In this document: piece after piece, positions 5,803-6,632 of the stretch | Layout: each line of letters starts with the position of its first letter | Position numbering within the stretch: position 1 is the stretch's first letter | From: Caldisericia bacterium | GTDB taxonomy: Bacteria > Caldisericota > Caldisericia > UBA6126 | Assembly: GCA_028708485.1 (NCBI GenBank) | Contig: JAQVYZ010000056.1 | Coordinates: 1-6,632 of the forward strand | DNA: 6,632 bases | Direction: 5' to 3' | Program-made: the position numbers and the translations under genes | The notes under the pieces: model-generated | The model's input: the letters and a program-made list of their open reading frames with translations, nothing else | What the model was told of the DNA's origin: nothing | Databases searched by the model: none

Positions 5803-6632
5803 TTATTTTTTTGGATAACTAATCTGAACTTTTTGCAGTTTCCCATCCCAACTCACTTCTGCTTCCAGGGATTCACTAACAAACCGTAGAGGAATCATGG
5901 TTCTTCCTTGCTGGATAAACGGCGGGACATCCAATGTAACAGATTTTCCATCCACACTCGCGATGTCATGATTGATGATCATATAGACTGTATGTTCCCT
6001 GGTGGTTACTTTGATTCTTTGAATATTTGCTTCATATTCTATAGTCGCATGAGAACGGAACAGATACTCTGTGAGAAAGCGAAGACCGATGCAAGTCCTT
6101 CCTTGTTTCAGCACCGGAATATAGCCTAGTTCCATAGAAATCCATTTACCGTCTACTTTGGCTTGAATGGATCCAATGGTTAACTCGACCGTGGAGCCGA
6201 TCGCATAGACGGAAACCGGAATGGTATGGTTCAGGAAAGACCACTGCTCCGGAAAGGTGATTTGAATCTCTCCTTGGTGTGTCTGCCAGGGAGTGAGTTT
6301 TTCACCGAGAATCTGATAATCAATCCGTTTGTCTGCCAGAGTACCATTCTGTTGTTGAGGTGTTAACCAAGGAACGGTAGAGGAAACTTGATAGGAAAGG
6401 ATAGAAGGAGCGGAGATGTCATAATGCAAGGAACCAGATTCAGAAGAAAAGATGGAAATATTATCCTTATGGATTCGATCTTCCTTCCAATCGATCGTTA
6501 ATGGCTCGATGGGGATCACATGATACCGGCAGTTTCCAAAGTCAGAGACATAGATATGGTTATTGGCTATCTTGGCTCGTATCGGGAAATAGAACTGATC
6601 GGGTTTCTCCAGATAAGCTTCTTTGGTAGTAC
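5803..6632 (-). CDS. C-terminal part of a secreted NHL-propeller / BACON-like / copper-amine-oxidase-type stalk-repeat protein (partial)
   Basis: The frame is open to the right edge, giving 275 visible C-terminal residues. The GTG at 6519 is internal and not a start, since coding continues through it. In order: an NHL-type propeller strand motif, IANNHIYVSDFGNCRYHVI (visible residues 21-39); a BACON-like beta sandwich at about 57-126, with VPWLTPQQQNGTL; then two stalk repeats of the copper amine oxidase N-terminal-like type (PF07833). The first has VLKQGRTCIGLRFLTEYL and the second FIQQGRTMIPLRFVSESL, followed by the VSWDGKLQKVQI ending. Such repeats occur in cell-surface or secreted proteins of Paenibacillus-like bacteria and do not imply amine oxidase activity. 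The protein probably works outside the cell in binding or adhesion, or as a surface-layer accessory. G+C resembles the polysaccharide operon, unlike the AT-rich gene downstream. Domain calls are from recalled motifs. Confidence 0.82.
   Translation of the reverse strand, partial: TTKEAYLEKPDQFYFPIRAKIANNHIYVSDFGNCRYHVIPIEPLTIDWKEDRIHKDNISIFSSESGSLHYDISAPSILSYQVSSTVPWLTPQQQNGTLADKRIDYQILGEKLTPWQTHQGEIQITFPEQWSFLNHTIPVSVYAIGSTVELTIGSIQAKVDGKWISMELGYIPVLKQGRTCIGLRFLTEYLFRSHATIEYEANIQRIKVTTREHTVYMIINHDIASVDGKSVTLDVPPFIQQGRTMIPLRFVSESLEAEVSWDGKLQKVQISYPKK
5821..6105 (-). repeat. Two stalk-domain half repeats within the C-terminal region
   Basis: The protein segments encoded at 6007-6105 and 5821-5913 share the pattern (K/Q)QGRT-x-I-x-LRF-(L/V)-x-E-x-L, followed by a short beta hairpin ending in Q-(R/K)-(I/V). 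The first copy has Gly in place of the usual Pro in the R-T-x-(I/V)-P-L-R-F motif and a longer insert before its hairpin, so it is the more divergent one. This is an ancient protein-level duplication; no nucleotide-level tandem repeat is evident. Confidence 0.6.

Noticed and set aside
5803..6519. GTG at 6519 as the start of a 238-residue protein
   Set aside because: The frame stays open to the right edge and encodes a propeller strand that runs across the GTG; there is no signal peptide after it.
1..6632. CRISPR array, tRNA or rRNA genes, intact insertion sequence
   Set aside because: No regularly spaced direct repeats, no cloverleaf or TTCGA-type T-loop context, and no transposase gene or paired terminal repeats were seen.

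Overview
The window looks like a chromosomal segment of a Gram-positive bacterium of the Bacillota. The likely group is Bacillales of the Paenibacillus/Brevibacillus/Alicyclobacillus sort. This is inferred from purine-rich Shine-Dalgarno sites (AGGAAGGA, TAAGGAG, GGGGGG), TTG/ATG starts, mid-range G+C, and a secreted protein ending in copper-amine-oxidase-type 'stalk' repeats, which are common in those families. The species cannot be named from the sequence.

Plus strand, 2-4016: the tail of a surface-polysaccharide operon. Four genes are packed without gaps: the C-terminal end of a membrane protein (4-bp ATGA overlap with the next gene); an O-antigen ligase/polymerase-family integral membrane protein; a nucleotide-sugar 6-dehydrogenase (UDP-glucose/UDP-ManNAc dehydrogenase superfamily) starting on the base after the previous stop; and a GT-B glycosyltransferase starting at a TTG inside the dehydrogenase's last codons. 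Together they could supply a uronic-acid nucleotide sugar, add a sugar, and polymerise or ligate the glycan outside the membrane. The set recalls the tuaD/tuaE/tuaH functions of Bacillus teichuronic acid synthesis, but orthology is not shown. A weak terminator-like hairpin with a T-rich tail follows the last gene.

Minus strand, 4137-5495 (or 5558): a single gene for an unrecognised secreted or membrane-anchored protein of about 452 residues. It is clearly AT-richer than its neighbours: hand counts give 32-35% G+C in two 60-base rows, against 52-60% in sampled rows of the flanking genes. Upstream of it, 5496-5802 holds a perfect 9-bp inverted repeat, a second imperfect nested stem, and a short coding-like remnant, but no intact gene.

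Minus strand, 5803-6632: the C-terminal part of a larger extracytoplasmic protein that enters from beyond the right edge. It shows the end of an NHL-type beta-propeller, a BACON-like beta-sandwich, and two stalk repeats at the C-terminus.

No RNA gene, CRISPR array or intact mobile element is visible. The parts most worth a second look are the AT-rich orphan gene with its palindromic upstream region, and the atypical active-site motif of the dehydrogenase.
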